Positions 1 through 9,266 of a DNA stretch of 46,870 bases are shown here, one piece after another. The notes below the pieces were generated by a model. The model did not search any database. It had not been told where the DNA came from and saw only the letters and a program-made list of their open reading frames with translations. Source of the DNA: CAZVYN01 sp964631125 (GTDB lineage: Bacteria; Eisenbacteria; RBG-16-71-46; CAIMUX01); contig CAZVYN010000028.1 in NCBI GenBank assembly GCA_964631125.1, positions 1-46,870 of the forward strand. The letters are read 5' to 3'. Each line of letters begins with the position of its first letter. Position 1 is the stretch's first letter. The translations under genes were made by a program, and so were the position numbers.

Positions 1-1
1 G

Positions 2-217
2 CGCCGGCGATTCGGCCGCGATCCGATCGGGTCCCGCATTCGCGCCAAGACCGGGACGCTCGGCGACGCCCGCACCAGCTGCCTTGCCGGGTTGCTCGAA
101 GCTGACTCCGGACCGGTCGCCTTCGCTCTCCTCATGAACGGTCGGCCGGGCTCCACCTGGACCATCTCCCGGATGCAAGATCTGCAGGATGAGTGGATCC
201 GGCTCTATCTGCGTTGA
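2..217 (+). CDS. D-alanyl-D-alanine carboxypeptidase/endopeptidase, S13 (PBP4) family, C-terminal fragment
   Basis: This is the last 71 residues of a gene that begins before the window; it ends with TGA at 215-217. The segment AKTGTL (codons from about 44) is the KTG box of penicillin-binding-type serine peptidases. It is followed by a hydrophobic strand ending FALLMNG, which is how the S13 DacB/PBP4 family ends its catalytic domain. Family knowledge: these periplasmic enzymes trim or cleave peptidoglycan cross-links. The SxxK and SxN motifs would lie upstream and cannot be seen, so a class A/C beta-lactamase-like relative remains possible. The fragment is too short for a gene symbol. Confidence 0.72.
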   Translation, partial: RRRFGRDPIGSRIRAKTGTLGDARTSCLAGLLEADSGPVAFALLMNGRPGSTWTISRMQDLQDEWIRLYLR

Positions 218-304
218 TCCGTCCGTGGGCCCGGGAAATTTCTCTGCTATCGTTGCCCGCGTTCTTCTCACTCCCGACCCTTGCTGCCGCCAGGAGGCCC
301 CCTC

Positions 305-3300
305 GTGTCCGAATTCTCGCGGTTCGCGCCCGTCCGTCTCCTCGCGGCGCTGGCGCTGGTGGGCCTCTGGCTGACGACGGGCGGAGCGAACCGGGCGCTC
401 GCGACGCCCCCAAATCCACCGGAAGTGACTGAGCCACGCAACGATGGGCAGATCTCCAATGCCTCCGACGTCCACATGGAGACTGGACCGTTCAGCGACC
501 CCGATCCCGGCGACACCCACTTCTGTTCGACTTGGGAGATCTGGACCGTGGCGGCCCCCGAACGGATCTGGGCCGCCGACTGCGTGACGGGACTGGAGAA
601 GGTACACATCCATCTGGGCGACGGCGCTTTCAGCGGATCGCACGCCGGGCGGACCGAGCTGTTCGCGGAGACCAACTATCGCCTCCAGGTGCGCCATCGC
701 GACTCGAACGGCCAGGAGAGCGTCTGGTCGCAGCGGCTCTTCACGACCGGCGAGGCGAGCACGGTCTTCCCGCTCCAGATCGACGACGTGGTACTCGCCC
801 CGCTGCCCACCTGGCGAGACGAAACGGCGGTCGGGTTGGAGCTGCCGGCCTCGGGGACGCCCGGTCACCTGCGGGTGGAAGCCGCCGGCGGCGGTCTCTA
901 TCTCTCGTTCGACGGGCAGGCAGCGCCGGGGAACGCGCTGACCAATCCGCCGGCGTTGGCGGAGCACCAGAGCGTGAAGGTCGAGGTGAGCGGCGGTTCG
1001 TCCCCCCTGCTTGCGCCGCCGTCGCTGGTCACCTTCACCGACGGGGCGGGGACCGATCGCGTCGTCTACCTCCCCGCGCTCAACCTGGCCGCCCCAGAGA
1101 GCGCCTGGTTCTGGATCTCGTCGAACGGGTCGAGCTACGTCGCCACCGAGGCGGAGACCGAGCCTGATTTCTCCGAGTTGGCGCAGGGCGCGGCGGTCCC
1201 GTGGCGTTCGGTGCAGCCTGGGTACGTGATCGAGGTCTTCGCGACCGGGTTCCAGCTTCCGACCAACATCGCGTTCGTGCCGAACCCCGGGCCGAACCCC
1301 GGCGACCCTTACTTCTACGTGACCGAGCTCTATGGAACGGTCAAGGTCGTGACGCGCGACGGTTCGGTCTCGAACTACGCCACCGATCTCCTCAATTTCG
1401 ATCCGACCGGCGCCTTCCCCGGATCGGGCGAGCAAGGGCTGGCGGGAATCTGCGTCGAGCCGGTGACGGGAGATCTCTTCGTCAGCCTGCTCTACGACGG
1501 CGCGCCGCCCAACGGGCCGCACTATCCGAAGGTCATGCGATTGCACAGCAACGACGGCGGCCACACCGTCGCGACGCAGACCAACATCCTGACCATGCCG
1601 GGAGAGCCGATGGGGCAGTCGCACCAGATCTCCAACGTCACGATCGGTCCCGACGGCAAGCTCTACGTCCACTTGGGCGATGGATTCGACGCGGCGACTG
1701 CGCTCAACCTGGATTCGTATCGCGGCAAGGTACTGCGCCTGAACCTGAACGGCTCCGCTCCGTCGGACAACCCGTTCTACAACTCGCTCAACGGAATCAA
1801 CTCCCGCGACTACGTCTTCGCGCGCGGATTCCGCAATCCGTTCGGCGGCGCCTGGCGCGCAGCGGACGGAAAGCACTACGAGGTCGAGAATGGTCCGGAG
1901 GTGAACGACCGATTCGCGCGGGTCGACGCGGGCGCCTCCTACGGGTGGAACGGCACGCCCAGCTCGATGACCATCAACGCCCTCTACAACTGGGTGACGC
2001 CGCACGCGCCGGTCAACATCGCGTTCGTGCAGAGCCAGACCTTCGGCGGAAGCGGATTCCCCGCCGCGAAATGGGATCGCGCGTTCGTGACCGAGTCGGG
2101 CCCCACCTGGGCCAGCGGTCCGCAGGCGCAAGGCAAACGGATCGTCGAGTTCGAGCTCGCCGCGAACGGCAGCGTCATCAGCGGCCCGAACACGCTGGTC
2201 GAATACGACGGCTCGGGCAAGGCGACCGCGGTCGCGCTGGCCGCGGGACCCGACGGACTCTATTTCAGCGACCTCTACAAGGATCAGGGCTATGTGACGC
2301 CGATCGATGCGGGGGCGAACATCCTGCGGGTGCGCTTCGTCGGGACGGCCGACTTCTCCGCCACTCCGCTCTCCGGGCAGCCCCCGTTGGAAGTCCAGTT
2401 CACCGATCTCTCCAACGTGGTGGCGCCGACGGGGTGGAGTTGGAGTTTCGGCGACGGCGGCGTGAGCAACGCGCAGCATCCTTCCCACACCTACACGAGC
2501 GCGGGGCTCTACGACGTGCGCTTGGAAGTCCTCGGCGAGAGCGCGATCGCGGTCACGCAGAAGAACAGCTACCTACGGGTGGGGAACGTGGCCGGCGGCG
2601 TGATCGGCGAGTACTTCGACGAGATCAACCTGACCGATCTCGTGTTCACTCGGCTCGACCCAGTCATCGACTTCAATTGGGGAGGCGGCGCGCCTCAGGC
2701 TGGGATGGGAGTCGACAACTATTCGGTGCGCTGGACCGGCGCGGTGCAGGCGGAGTTCGGCGAGCTCTACACCTTCTACACGACGAGCGACGACGGCATC
2801 CGACTCTGGGTCGACGACCAACTCGTCGTCGATTCCTGGATCGACCAGGCGCCGACCGAGCACAGCGGCGCGATCGCGCTCGCGGCGGGCGCGAGTTACG
2901 AAATCCGCGTCGAGTACTACGAACGCGGCGGCGGCGCGGTGGCGAGGCTCGAGTGGTCCAGTCCGAGCCAGCCGCGCGAAGTGGTCCCGCCCAACGCCCT
3001 CTATCCGGGCGGCACGACCTCGGTCGACGAGTCCGCGGAAGGATCGGCCGACGGGGCTGGGTCGCTCGCGCCGGTCTGGCGCGGCGCGCTGCCGACCCCG
3101 CTCTCTCATTCGGCGCAGCTCTCGTTGCGGCTCCCGGTCGACGGCGAGGCGACGGTTCGGTTGCTGGATGTCGCGGGGCGCGCGCGCGGCACGCTCTTCG
3201 ACGGTCCGGTGCGGGCGGCTACACCGGTTGAAATCGGCCTCGACGTGCGGTTGCTTCCGGCCGGGGTCTACTTCCTCACCGCGGAAACGGCCGGAGGGAC

Positions 3301-3331
3301 CGCGACCCGTCGCGTCATCGTCGTGCGTTGA
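305..3331 (+). CDS. secreted PQQ-type sugar dehydrogenase-like propeller protein with PKD, PA14 and C-terminal sorting module
   Basis: The GTG at 305 is chosen because AGGAGG lies at 292-297, seven bases upstream; a TTG 24 bases earlier has no such site. The 1008-residue product starts with a signal peptide (hydrophobic core about 12-27, likely cleavage after ALA). Residues 40-160 look like an Ig/fibronectin-type domain. Residues about 305-680 match the soluble glucose/sorbosone dehydrogenase propeller, with segments such as FARGFRNPFGGAW and a GEQGLAGI strand. A PKD domain (about 681-759, WSFGDG core) and a PA14 domain (about 764-900, TTSDDGIRLWVDD) follow. The last 80 residues resemble the FlgD-like/type IX-style C-terminal module (LPAGVYFLTAET). 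It probably oxidises or binds sugars outside the cell; catalytic activity is inferred only. It is convergent with the next gene, 4 bp apart. Confidence 0.85.
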   Translation: MSEFSRFAPVRLLAALALVGLWLTTGGANRALATPPNPPEVTEPRNDGQISNASDVHMETGPFSDPDPGDTHFCSTWEIWTVAAPERIWAADCVTGLEKVHIHLGDGAFSGSHAGRTELFAETNYRLQVRHRDSNGQESVWSQRLFTTGEASTVFPLQIDDVVLAPLPTWRDETAVGLELPASGTPGHLRVEAAGGGLYLSFDGQAAPGNALTNPPALAEHQSVKVEVSGGSSPLLAPPSLVTFTDGAGTDRVVYLPALNLAAPESAWFWISSNGSSYVATEAETEPDFSELAQGAAVPWRSVQPGYVIEVFATGFQLPTNIAFVPNPGPNPGDPYFYVTELYGTVKVVTRDGSVSNYATDLLNFDPTGAFPGSGEQGLAGICVEPVTGDLFVSLLYDGAPPNGPHYPKVMRLHSNDGGHTVATQTNILTMPGEPMGQSHQISNVTIGPDGKLYVHLGDGFDAATALNLDSYRGKVLRLNLNGSAPSDNPFYNSLNGINSRDYVFARGFRNPFGGAWRAADGKHYEVENGPEVNDRFARVDAGASYGWNGTPSSMTINALYNWVTPHAPVNIAFVQSQTFGGSGFPAAKWDRAFVTESGPTWASGPQAQGKRIVEFELAANGSVISGPNTLVEYDGSGKATAVALAAGPDGLYFSDLYKDQGYVTPIDAGANILRVRFVGTADFSATPLSGQPPLEVQFTDLSNVVAPTGWSWSFGDGGVSNAQHPSHTYTSAGLYDVRLEVLGESAIAVTQKNSYLRVGNVAGGVIGEYFDEINLTDLVFTRLDPVIDFNWGGGAPQAGMGVDNYSVRWTGAVQAEFGELYTFYTTSDDGIRLWVDDQLVVDSWIDQAPTEHSGAIALAAGASYEIRVEYYERGGGAVARLEWSSPSQPREVVPPNALYPGGTTSVDESAEGSADGAGSLAPVWRGALPTPLSHSAQLSLRLPVDGEATVRLLDVAGRARGTLFDGPVRAATPVEIGLDVRLLPAGVYFLTAETAGGTATRRVIVVR

Positions 3332-3335
3332 GCTG

Positions 3336-5195
3336 TTACGGCAGCTCGATCAGCGTCACGCCCCAGAGGTGCGGTTGGCGCGGGGGGGCCGCGTTCCAAT
3401 CGCCGAAGGCGTGCGAATCGTCGGTCTCGAAGTGAAGCGCATAACGCCCGGGCGGCAACGTGAGGGTCGTGCGGACCTCGCGGTTCTTCTGGGCCCCGCC
3501 GGCCCACTGCGACTCTTCCCTCTCCATGTCCCAGACGATCTTTCCGGTGTCGAGATTCTCGATCCAACCCAGATCGACCAATTCGTCCTCGTCCCCTTCG
3601 CCGATCGCGATGATCTGGACGCGGGTCGCTCCGTCGGAACTGAAGGTGCGGGTGACATGCTCGTGGCTGCCGACCGGCGCGGCGGAGATGACGGCGGGAC
3701 CCTCGCCCTTCGCGCCGACCACGATGCTCCCGCGGGCGTCCGGGTCGATCTCGAAAAGTCGAATGCCCCAGTTCTCCGGCTCGGACGGGGCGGTCTGATT
3801 CCAGTCGGAATAGGCGTGCGAATCGTCGGTCGCGTAGCAGACGTTGTAGCTGCCGACCGGGAGCGTCACGATCGATTCGACCTCGCGATTCTTGGCCGCG
3901 CCGCCCGCCGGTAGGCTCGGGGAGCTGTCCATCTCCCACACCGTCTCGAAGGTCATGCGGTCTTCGATCCAACCGAAGTCGGCGTACTGATCCGGCTTCG
4001 TCGCCTCACCGAGCGCCCGCACCAAGACCCTCGTCGGACGCTTCACCTCGAAGCTCTGACAGCGCGTCTCGTTGTCCTGGACCCGCACCAGCGCGACGGC
4101 TGGAGTACCGTCACCCGCCGCCGCCTCGACCTGGACGAAGTTGCGATCGGCCACGTCGGTCAACGACATCGCGAAGCCCCAGCTCTCCGGGTCCCACGGC
4201 GGAGAGGAGTTCCACGAGTCGGAGGCGTGGCTGTCGTCGCTCGCGACCGTCACCTGATACCGACCGGCTTCGAGTCGGAGCGGGCCCTCGAAGAGTCGAT
4301 TGCGGTAGTGCCCGCCGGCGTCTTCCGTCTCTTCCATCTCGAGCGCAAAAACTCGGCGTCCGTCGTCGAGCCGCAAGATCCAGGCGCCGTCGACGAAGTC
4401 GTCCTGTCCTTCGGAGTATTCCCCGGTCGCCCAGACCGAGAACGAGACCGGTCGATCCACCACGAGCCGCACGCGACGACGTTCGTTGTCCTTCAGGGGG
4501 AAGAGCCGCACGACGGCGTCCGGGAACGGCTCCGGCCGCGCTGATGGGAACGGCGCGTGAACGAATCCGCGGTCGACCGCGGAGACCCAGAGTCCCCAGG
4601 CATTCGGATTGCCCTCGGAGTTCCAGTCGCGATACGGGCCCGAGGTCGACTTCAGCTTGTGAGGGTCGATCAACTTCACCTTCCCGGATCCCAGCCAGGG
4701 CGGGATCCAGTTCTCCAAGATCTTCTCGATATCGATGCTCCCGCCGTACGCGGCGTAATACGCGCTGTAGGCGCCGGGCGGAAGTTCGATGGTCTCCTCC
4801 GCGCTCCAGTTCTCTCCTCGCGTTTCTTCTCCCGGTGCGACGGGCAGCGACCAGACCGGCCGCCGCGTCGCGAGATCGAGAATCCAACCGTAGGCGCGGA
4901 AGCTCTCGCCGTCGTCCTCGGTGTAGCCGACGCTGCGGACGACAACCTCGGTCGCACGCGGAAGGTAGAAGTCGCTGCGACGCAGCCCTTGCTTCGAGAT
5001 GTCCTGGATGGTGACGAGACTCGGACCCTCCGCCTTGCGCGTCTGACGCGGCGTCGCGGCGCCGTCGGCGCGCAGTCCCGCCGACGCCGGACCCAACCCG
5101 AGACCGGTCAGGGCCACGGTCGAGAGAGCACAGCCCGCGATCACGACGCCCGCGAGGGAACTCGGGGACGTCCGAACACGCGACCGGTGGGGCAT
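3336..5195 (-). CDS. secreted protein with four copies of an unrecognised ~140-residue repeat
   Basis: I do not recognise this family. The ATG at 5195 has GGAAGA five bases upstream; an ATG 39 bases further upstream (5234) has no ribosome site. The 619-residue product has an N-terminal hydrophobic stretch (about 14-38) ending ASA. An internal IAGC could also act as a lipobox. Four repeats follow. Each has a strand ending GWI or AWI plus an acidic pair, then a W- or F-containing strand (VWDM, VWEM, FALEM), a KNRE or YRNR turn, a PGxY or AGRY strand, and in repeats 2-4 the signature DDSHA...WN...P..P..WG (DDSHA at about 320, 457 and 592). Repeat 1 is more diverged, has a 30-residue insertion and keeps only DWN and AWG. 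A beta-sandwich array on the cell surface is a guess. Confidence 0.8.
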   Translation of the reverse strand: MPHRSRVRTSPSSLAGVVIAGCALSTVALTGLGLGPASAGLRADGAATPRQTRKAEGPSLVTIQDISKQGLRRSDFYLPRATEVVVRSVGYTEDDGESFRAYGWILDLATRRPVWSLPVAPGEETRGENWSAEETIELPPGAYSAYYAAYGGSIDIEKILENWIPPWLGSGKVKLIDPHKLKSTSGPYRDWNSEGNPNAWGLWVSAVDRGFVHAPFPSARPEPFPDAVVRLFPLKDNERRRVRLVVDRPVSFSVWATGEYSEGQDDFVDGAWILRLDDGRRVFALEMEETEDAGGHYRNRLFEGPLRLEAGRYQVTVASDDSHASDSWNSSPPWDPESWGFAMSLTDVADRNFVQVEAAAGDGTPAVALVRVQDNETRCQSFEVKRPTRVLVRALGEATKPDQYADFGWIEDRMTFETVWEMDSSPSLPAGGAAKNREVESIVTLPVGSYNVCYATDDSHAYSDWNQTAPSEPENWGIRLFEIDPDARGSIVVGAKGEGPAVISAAPVGSHEHVTRTFSSDGATRVQIIAIGEGDEDELVDLGWIENLDTGKIVWDMEREESQWAGGAQKNREVRTTLTLPPGRYALHFETDDSHAFGDWNAAPPRQPHLWGVTLIELP

Positions 5196-5273
5196 CTGGA
5201 TCTTCCGAGGTGCGGTGTCAGGGTGCGTTGGCATGAGTGGCCGCTGGTACGCGCTCCCCTGGACCCTGGTTGC

Positions 5274-5318
5274 ACCCCTCGCGGACGGGCGGAGGGGTCG
5301 GAACGGAAACCGATATAC
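5274..5318 (+). promoter_or_regulatory. divergent intergenic region with inverted repeat and -10-like hexamer
   Basis: The 200-bp spacer between the repeat protein and the DUF362 gene holds a perfect 7-bp inverted repeat (ACCCCTC at 5274-5280, GAGGGGT at 5292-5298, 11-base spacer). TATACT follows at 5313-5318, in a segment less GC-rich than its surroundings. TATACT matches five of six positions of a sigma-70 -10 box and lies about 80 bp before the plus-strand ATG. No good -35 box is seen 16-18 bases upstream, so an activator-dependent or non-sigma-70 promoter is possible. This is suggestive only. Confidence 0.25.
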
Positions 5319-5395
5319 TGCGGAGGCAATCCCATCGACGCAAGCCGCGAGAGCCCGGCGCGCCGATCGCCCGTCCGAGTCTTCGAGGAGGATCC

Positions 5396-6529
5396 ATGGC
5401 CAAGGCCCGCGTCGCAGTGCTCCGAGTGCGTCCCGAGACGATCTTGGAAGACATCGATCGCCTGATGCGGCTGGCGGAGTTCGATCGAGCGCTCGATCCC
5501 AAAGCGACCACGATCTTGAAGGACAACATCTCCTGGCACTTTCCGTTCCCGGGCGCGAACACCACGCCGTGGCAGCTGGAGGGGGTCATCCGCACGCTGC
5601 GCTCCAGTGGATATCAGGACGTGACCTGCGTGCAGAACAAGACGGTGGTGACGAACGCGTTCAAGGGGGAAGACCTGAACCGCTACGTCCCGATCTTCCA
5701 GGCCTACGACATCCCCGTCCTCTACAACTTCAAGGAAGAGGACATGACCTGGTCGGTCTATCGGCCGAAGGCCAAGATGATGGTGCTGGACGAGATCTTC
5801 CCCGAGGGGATCTTGGTGCCCGACTACTTCTTCGGGAAGAACATCATCCATCTACCGACGGTGAAGTGTCACATCTACACCACCACGACCGGCGCGATGA
5901 AGAACGCCTTCGGCGGGCTCCTCAACACGAAGCGGCACTACACGCATTCGTGGATCCACCAAACGCTCGTCGATCTGCTCGCGATCCAGAAGGAGATCCA
6001 CAGCGGACTCTTCGCGGTGATGGACGGCACGACGGCGGGCAATGGACCGGGCCCCCGTACGATGTATCCGGAGAAGAAGAACGTCATGCTGGCCTCGTCG
6101 GATCAAGTGGCGATCGACGCCATCGCCGCGAAGATGATGGGCTTCGATCCGCTCTCGCTCGATTTCGTGCGGCTCGCACACGAGCGCGGACTCGGTTGCG
6201 GCGACACGCGGGACATCGAGATCGTCGGCGACCTCGATGCGGCGGCGGAGTCGTGGAACTTCCGCGTCGGCGACAACGGCGCCTCGCGCATCGGCGACCT
6301 CATGTGGTTCGGGCCGCTCAAGAGCATCCAGAATCTCTTCTTCCGGACGCCGTTGGTGAATCTCTTCATTTTCGGTTCCGAGGCGTATCACGACTACTAC
6401 CGCTGGCCGCTCCGCGACAAGCAGGTCTTCGAGAACTGGCTCGTGAAGAGTGAGTGGGGAGAGCTGTTCAATCGGTATGGCCGCGAGCGGACCTTGGCGC
6501 CGCCCGCCGGGCTCCCGTCGCGCGGCTGA
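5396..6529 (+). CDS. DUF362 domain protein
   Basis: The ATG at 5396 follows GAGGAGGA at 5385-5392, so the open frame upstream of it is not used. The 377-residue product matches the DUF362 family. It has an N-terminal strand-loop with KDNISWHFPFPG (about 42-53), a central IIHLPTVKCHIYTTTTGAMKN segment, MDGTTAGNGPGPR, and the SSDQVAIDAIAAKMMG helix near residue 245. The two-cluster ferredoxin cysteines fused to some DUF362 proteins are absent, since only isolated cysteines occur. The family's biochemical role is not established. No signal peptide is visible, so it is probably cytoplasmic. It stands just upstream of an SGNH hydrolase on the same strand, 14 bp apart, and may be co-transcribed with it. 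Confidence 0.85.
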   Translation: MAKARVAVLRVRPETILEDIDRLMRLAEFDRALDPKATTILKDNISWHFPFPGANTTPWQLEGVIRTLRSSGYQDVTCVQNKTVVTNAFKGEDLNRYVPIFQAYDIPVLYNFKEEDMTWSVYRPKAKMMVLDEIFPEGILVPDYFFGKNIIHLPTVKCHIYTTTTGAMKNAFGGLLNTKRHYTHSWIHQTLVDLLAIQKEIHSGLFAVMDGTTAGNGPGPRTMYPEKKNVMLASSDQVAIDAIAAKMMGFDPLSLDFVRLAHERGLGCGDTRDIEIVGDLDAAAESWNFRVGDNGASRIGDLMWFGPLKSIQNLFFRTPLVNLFIFGSEAYHDYYRWPLRDKQVFENWLVKSEWGELFNRYGRERTLAPPAGLPSRG

Positions 6530-6543
6530 TCGTTCCTGCCCGC

Positions 6544-7953
6544 ATGGTCGCCGTTCTCGCGTCGGTCCTCGTCGCGCAGTTCATCGCCTGTTTCGTCGTC
6601 TACGAGTCGAACGGACTGCTCTCGCTGTCGGCGCGGTGGTGGATCTGGATCGCGGTCCTCTTGGGGCTGCGCTACGTCTACGAGTCGCGCGCGGAGCGCA
6701 CCCAGGCGATCACGCGTATGCGGAGCTACACCCAGCTCGGACCGGTGATGGCGGCGGCGGTCGCCACGGTCGGGCTGTGGACGACTCCAGGCGTCGACAC
6801 CGCGCGAATGCTGTTGATCGCGCCGATCTGGCTCCCGCTGCTGGCCATCGCGACCTGGCCGCGGTGGCGGAGCAAGTGGCGCGAAGCGATCGTCCTCGCC
6901 CTCTCCAGCGCCGTCGCGACCGGTCTCTTCTTCTGGGTCGGAGATCGCTTGGTCGCGACGCAGGTCGCGCCGCAGTACCGACTGGACGTCGACCATCGAC
7001 CGCGCCCCCTGGTCGACGGGGCCAACGAGGACGGGCTCTACACGACGCTCGCACCCGCGGAGTTGGGGCGCGACGACACGGTGATCCTCGTGGTGGGCGA
7101 TTCCTTCGTCGCCAATCCCACGTTGCCCGCGGCGGCGCGCTGGCCTCGAGTGATGGAGGCGCGGCTGCGCACGCTCACGGGCCGCGACAATCTGTACTGC
7201 ATCAACGCGGGATGGGTCTCCTCCTCCCCGGTCCTGCAGGCCCGGATGCTGCGCGATGTCGGCGCCAAGTACTCACCCGACCTGATCGTGCAGTGCCTCG
7301 ACATGTCGGATGTGCACGACGACTGGCGCGCGGAGATCGCGCTGCGCGCCGCGGGGCAGTCGCCGGGCGTCACACGTCTCGGCATCACTCGCGTGCTCTC
7401 CGCGGTGGTCGGCTCGACGCTCGGCGTGGGAGACCTCACGCTCTGGCGGCGCGGCCAACTCCGCGGGCAGTGGCGGCAAGGCGAAGGCGAAGGCGAGGGA
7501 GAGGGAGACGCCGCGCAGACGGCGGTGCCCGCGGGCCGCTACTTCCACCTGGGTCAACCGGCCTTCTTCTCGCGCGACGCCTATGAGCGCACCTGGCGTG
7601 CGCTGCTCGACACGCGGGCGGCCGCGAGCCAGACCGACGCCGAGTACCTTCTGGTTCTACTGCCCCGCTATCAGCAGTACGACCCGCGGGAGGCGCCGGA
7701 CGATTGGGAGAAGGGGCAATGGCCCGAGAAGCTGACGCACCTGCGAGAACCATTGGAATGGTTCGGAGAACGCGCGCGGACGGAAGGGATTCCGTGCCTC
7801 TCACTTCTCCCCGCGTTCGAAGGCTCGGGCCGCTTCCCCACCTGCTTCGACGACGATCCGCACTGGAACGAGACCGGCAATCAGATCGCCGCGGACGCGG
7901 TGGCGGCGGAGGTCGCCAGGTCGCGCGCGCTCCAGTCGCTCAGCGCGCCTTGA
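6544..7953 (+). CDS. membrane-anchored SGNH/GDSL-type hydrolase
   Basis: The 469-residue product starts with about five predicted membrane helices (roughly 2-20, 32-50, 66-80, 88-105, 111-128). A soluble domain follows with VVGDSF (GDS at 185-187), the nucleophile block of SGNH hydrolases. Near the C terminus DPHWNETGNQIAADAV supplies the D-x-x-H catalytic pair. Family members often deacylate or acylate surface polysaccharides or lipids; the substrate here is unknown. The ATG at 6544 is used because it clears the DUF362 stop. It has no convincing Shine-Dalgarno site, and an in-frame GTG at 6454 inside the upstream gene is an alternative. A Gly-Glu repeat (about 313-322) sits between the two halves. 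The last 14 bases overlap the convergent ABC permease gene. Confidence 0.78.
   Translation: MVAVLASVLVAQFIACFVVYESNGLLSLSARWWIWIAVLLGLRYVYESRAERTQAITRMRSYTQLGPVMAAAVATVGLWTTPGVDTARMLLIAPIWLPLLAIATWPRWRSKWREAIVLALSSAVATGLFFWVGDRLVATQVAPQYRLDVDHRPRPLVDGANEDGLYTTLAPAELGRDDTVILVVGDSFVANPTLPAAARWPRVMEARLRTLTGRDNLYCINAGWVSSSPVLQARMLRDVGAKYSPDLIVQCLDMSDVHDDWRAEIALRAAGQSPGVTRLGITRVLSAVVGSTLGVGDLTLWRRGQLRGQWRQGEGEGEGEGDAAQTAVPAGRYFHLGQPAFFSRDAYERTWRALLDTRAAASQTDAEYLLVLLPRYQQYDPREAPDDWEKGQWPEKLTHLREPLEWFGERARTEGIPCLSLLPAFEGSGRFPTCFDDDPHWNETGNQIAADAVAAEVARSRALQSLSAP
7480..7509 (+). repeat. in-frame 6-bp repeat encoding (Gly-Glu)4-Gly-Asp
   Basis: Five consecutive GGC/GGA-GAA/GAG/GAC codon pairs encode Gly-Glu repeats in the linker of the SGNH hydrolase. 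The unit is six bases, so gain or loss of units keeps the reading frame. Confidence 0.8.
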
Positions 7954-9262
7954 CCCACTTGAGCAGCTCCGGCAGGTTCGGCCGCTTGCCGTGCATCAGG
8001 ATTCCGACTCGAAAGATGCGTCCCGCGACCCAGAACGCGGCGAAGGTCGAGCCCAGCAGCGTCAGGAAGACCAAGATCGTCTCCCAGATCGGCGGCATCA
8101 CGACGCACATCCGCACCGGCATCAAGATCGGCGCGAAGAACGGCACGAACGAAGCGATGCGGATGACGACCCCGTTCGGATCGCGGATCGCGAGGAACAT
8201 GAGCATGAGCGCGATGACGATCGGGATCGTGATCGGCGCCTGCGCCTGCTGCGCCTCGGCTTCGCTCGGCACCATCGCGCCGATCGCGCCGAAGCAAGCG
8301 GCGTAGAAGAGGAAGCCCAGGAGGAAGAACGCGACCAAACCGGTGACGAGACCCGGGGTCAGCCCCATCTGCGCGGCGATGTTGCCGAACTGGGCGCCGC
8401 CGACGGCGAAGCCGGGATTCATCGCGGAGACCAGACCGACCACGGCGATCCACGCCCCGATCTGCGTCGCGGCCAGCAATGCGACCGAAAGAATCTTCCC
8501 GGTGAGCAAGCGCTCCGGCCTCACGATCGAGACCATGACCTCGGCGGAGCGTGAGGTCTTCTCCTCCAAGACGACGCGGAGGAGCATCGCGCCATAGACG
8601 AAGAGCGAGATGTAGAGCGACATGCCGACGATGTAGGCGAGCAGGAACGTGTTCCCTCGGTCGGCCTTCGCGAGTCCCCCCTCGGCCACCTTGTAGGTAT
8701 CGAGTCGCGTGTCACGCAGAATCGGCTCGATCTGCGCCGCATCGAAGTTCGACGAGGCGATGCGGACTTGGCGCACCGCGCGCGTGAACGCGTCTTCCAA
8801 TCGTTGATTTCGCACGAAGTCGGAGACGTTGCGCGCATAGAACTCGGAGCGACCGGTTTCGACCGCGTCCTCGCCGAAGAGCAGGAACCCGCCGATCTGC
8901 TCCTGGTCGACTTGCGCGCTCAGATCGGCCACCACTTGGTCATGCGTGCGATTCGCGAAGGGAATCAAGACCGTCTCCAGACGCCCGTCCGATGCGTTGC
9001 GACGGCTCGAACCCTCTGCGCGCGTCACGCGCCGCGCCGCGCTCGTATCGGCCAGCGCGCGGACGAACGCATCTCCCAAACGACCGGAAGCATCGGCCAC
9101 GGCGATCGCCCCGACCGGCTTGACGCCGACGCGCATCAACAGCATCGGGAGCGCCCCGGTCCCCGCGATCAAGAGCGGAAACAGAAAGGTGCCGATGAGG
9201 AAACCGCGGGTGCGGACCTTGAGGAGGTACTCCTGCCACAGGACAGTCCAGATCTGTTGCAT
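7940..9262 (-). CDS. ABC-2 type transporter permease, NatB-like
   Basis: The 440-residue product has the ABC-2 exporter permease plan. There is one membrane helix near the N terminus (about 22-42, RTRGFLIGTFLFPLL), an extracytoplasmic loop of about 170 residues, then five hydrophobic segments in the C-terminal half (about 210-235, 262-282, 310-335, 345-365, 385-410). The motif VVLEEKTSRSAEVMVS just after the second helix is typical of NatB/YhaP-type subunits. Its ATG is 4 bp downstream of the ATPase stop on the same strand, so the two genes form an operon. NatAB-type exporters have been linked to sodium or antibiotic efflux; the substrate here is unknown. The 3-prime end overlaps the convergent SGNH gene by 14 bp. 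Confidence 0.88.
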   Translation of the reverse strand: MQQIWTVLWQEYLLKVRTRGFLIGTFLFPLLIAGTGALPMLLMRVGVKPVGAIAVADASGRLGDAFVRALADTSAARRVTRAEGSSRRNASDGRLETVLIPFANRTHDQVVADLSAQVDQEQIGGFLLFGEDAVETGRSEFYARNVSDFVRNQRLEDAFTRAVRQVRIASSNFDAAQIEPILRDTRLDTYKVAEGGLAKADRGNTFLLAYIVGMSLYISLFVYGAMLLRVVLEEKTSRSAEVMVSIVRPERLLTGKILSVALLAATQIGAWIAVVGLVSAMNPGFAVGGAQFGNIAAQMGLTPGLVTGLVAFFLLGFLFYAACFGAIGAMVPSEAEAQQAQAPITIPIVIALMLMFLAIRDPNGVVIRIASFVPFFAPILMPVRMCVVMPPIWETILVFLTLLGSTFAAFWVAGRIFRVGILMHGKRPNLPELLKWVKAR

Positions 9263-9266
9263 CGGT

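Noticed and set aside
1201..3231. A 676-codon second frame inside the propeller protein gene
   Set aside because: Arg-rich shadow translation without motifs. The main frame has PKD, PA14 and sugar dehydrogenase-like signatures.
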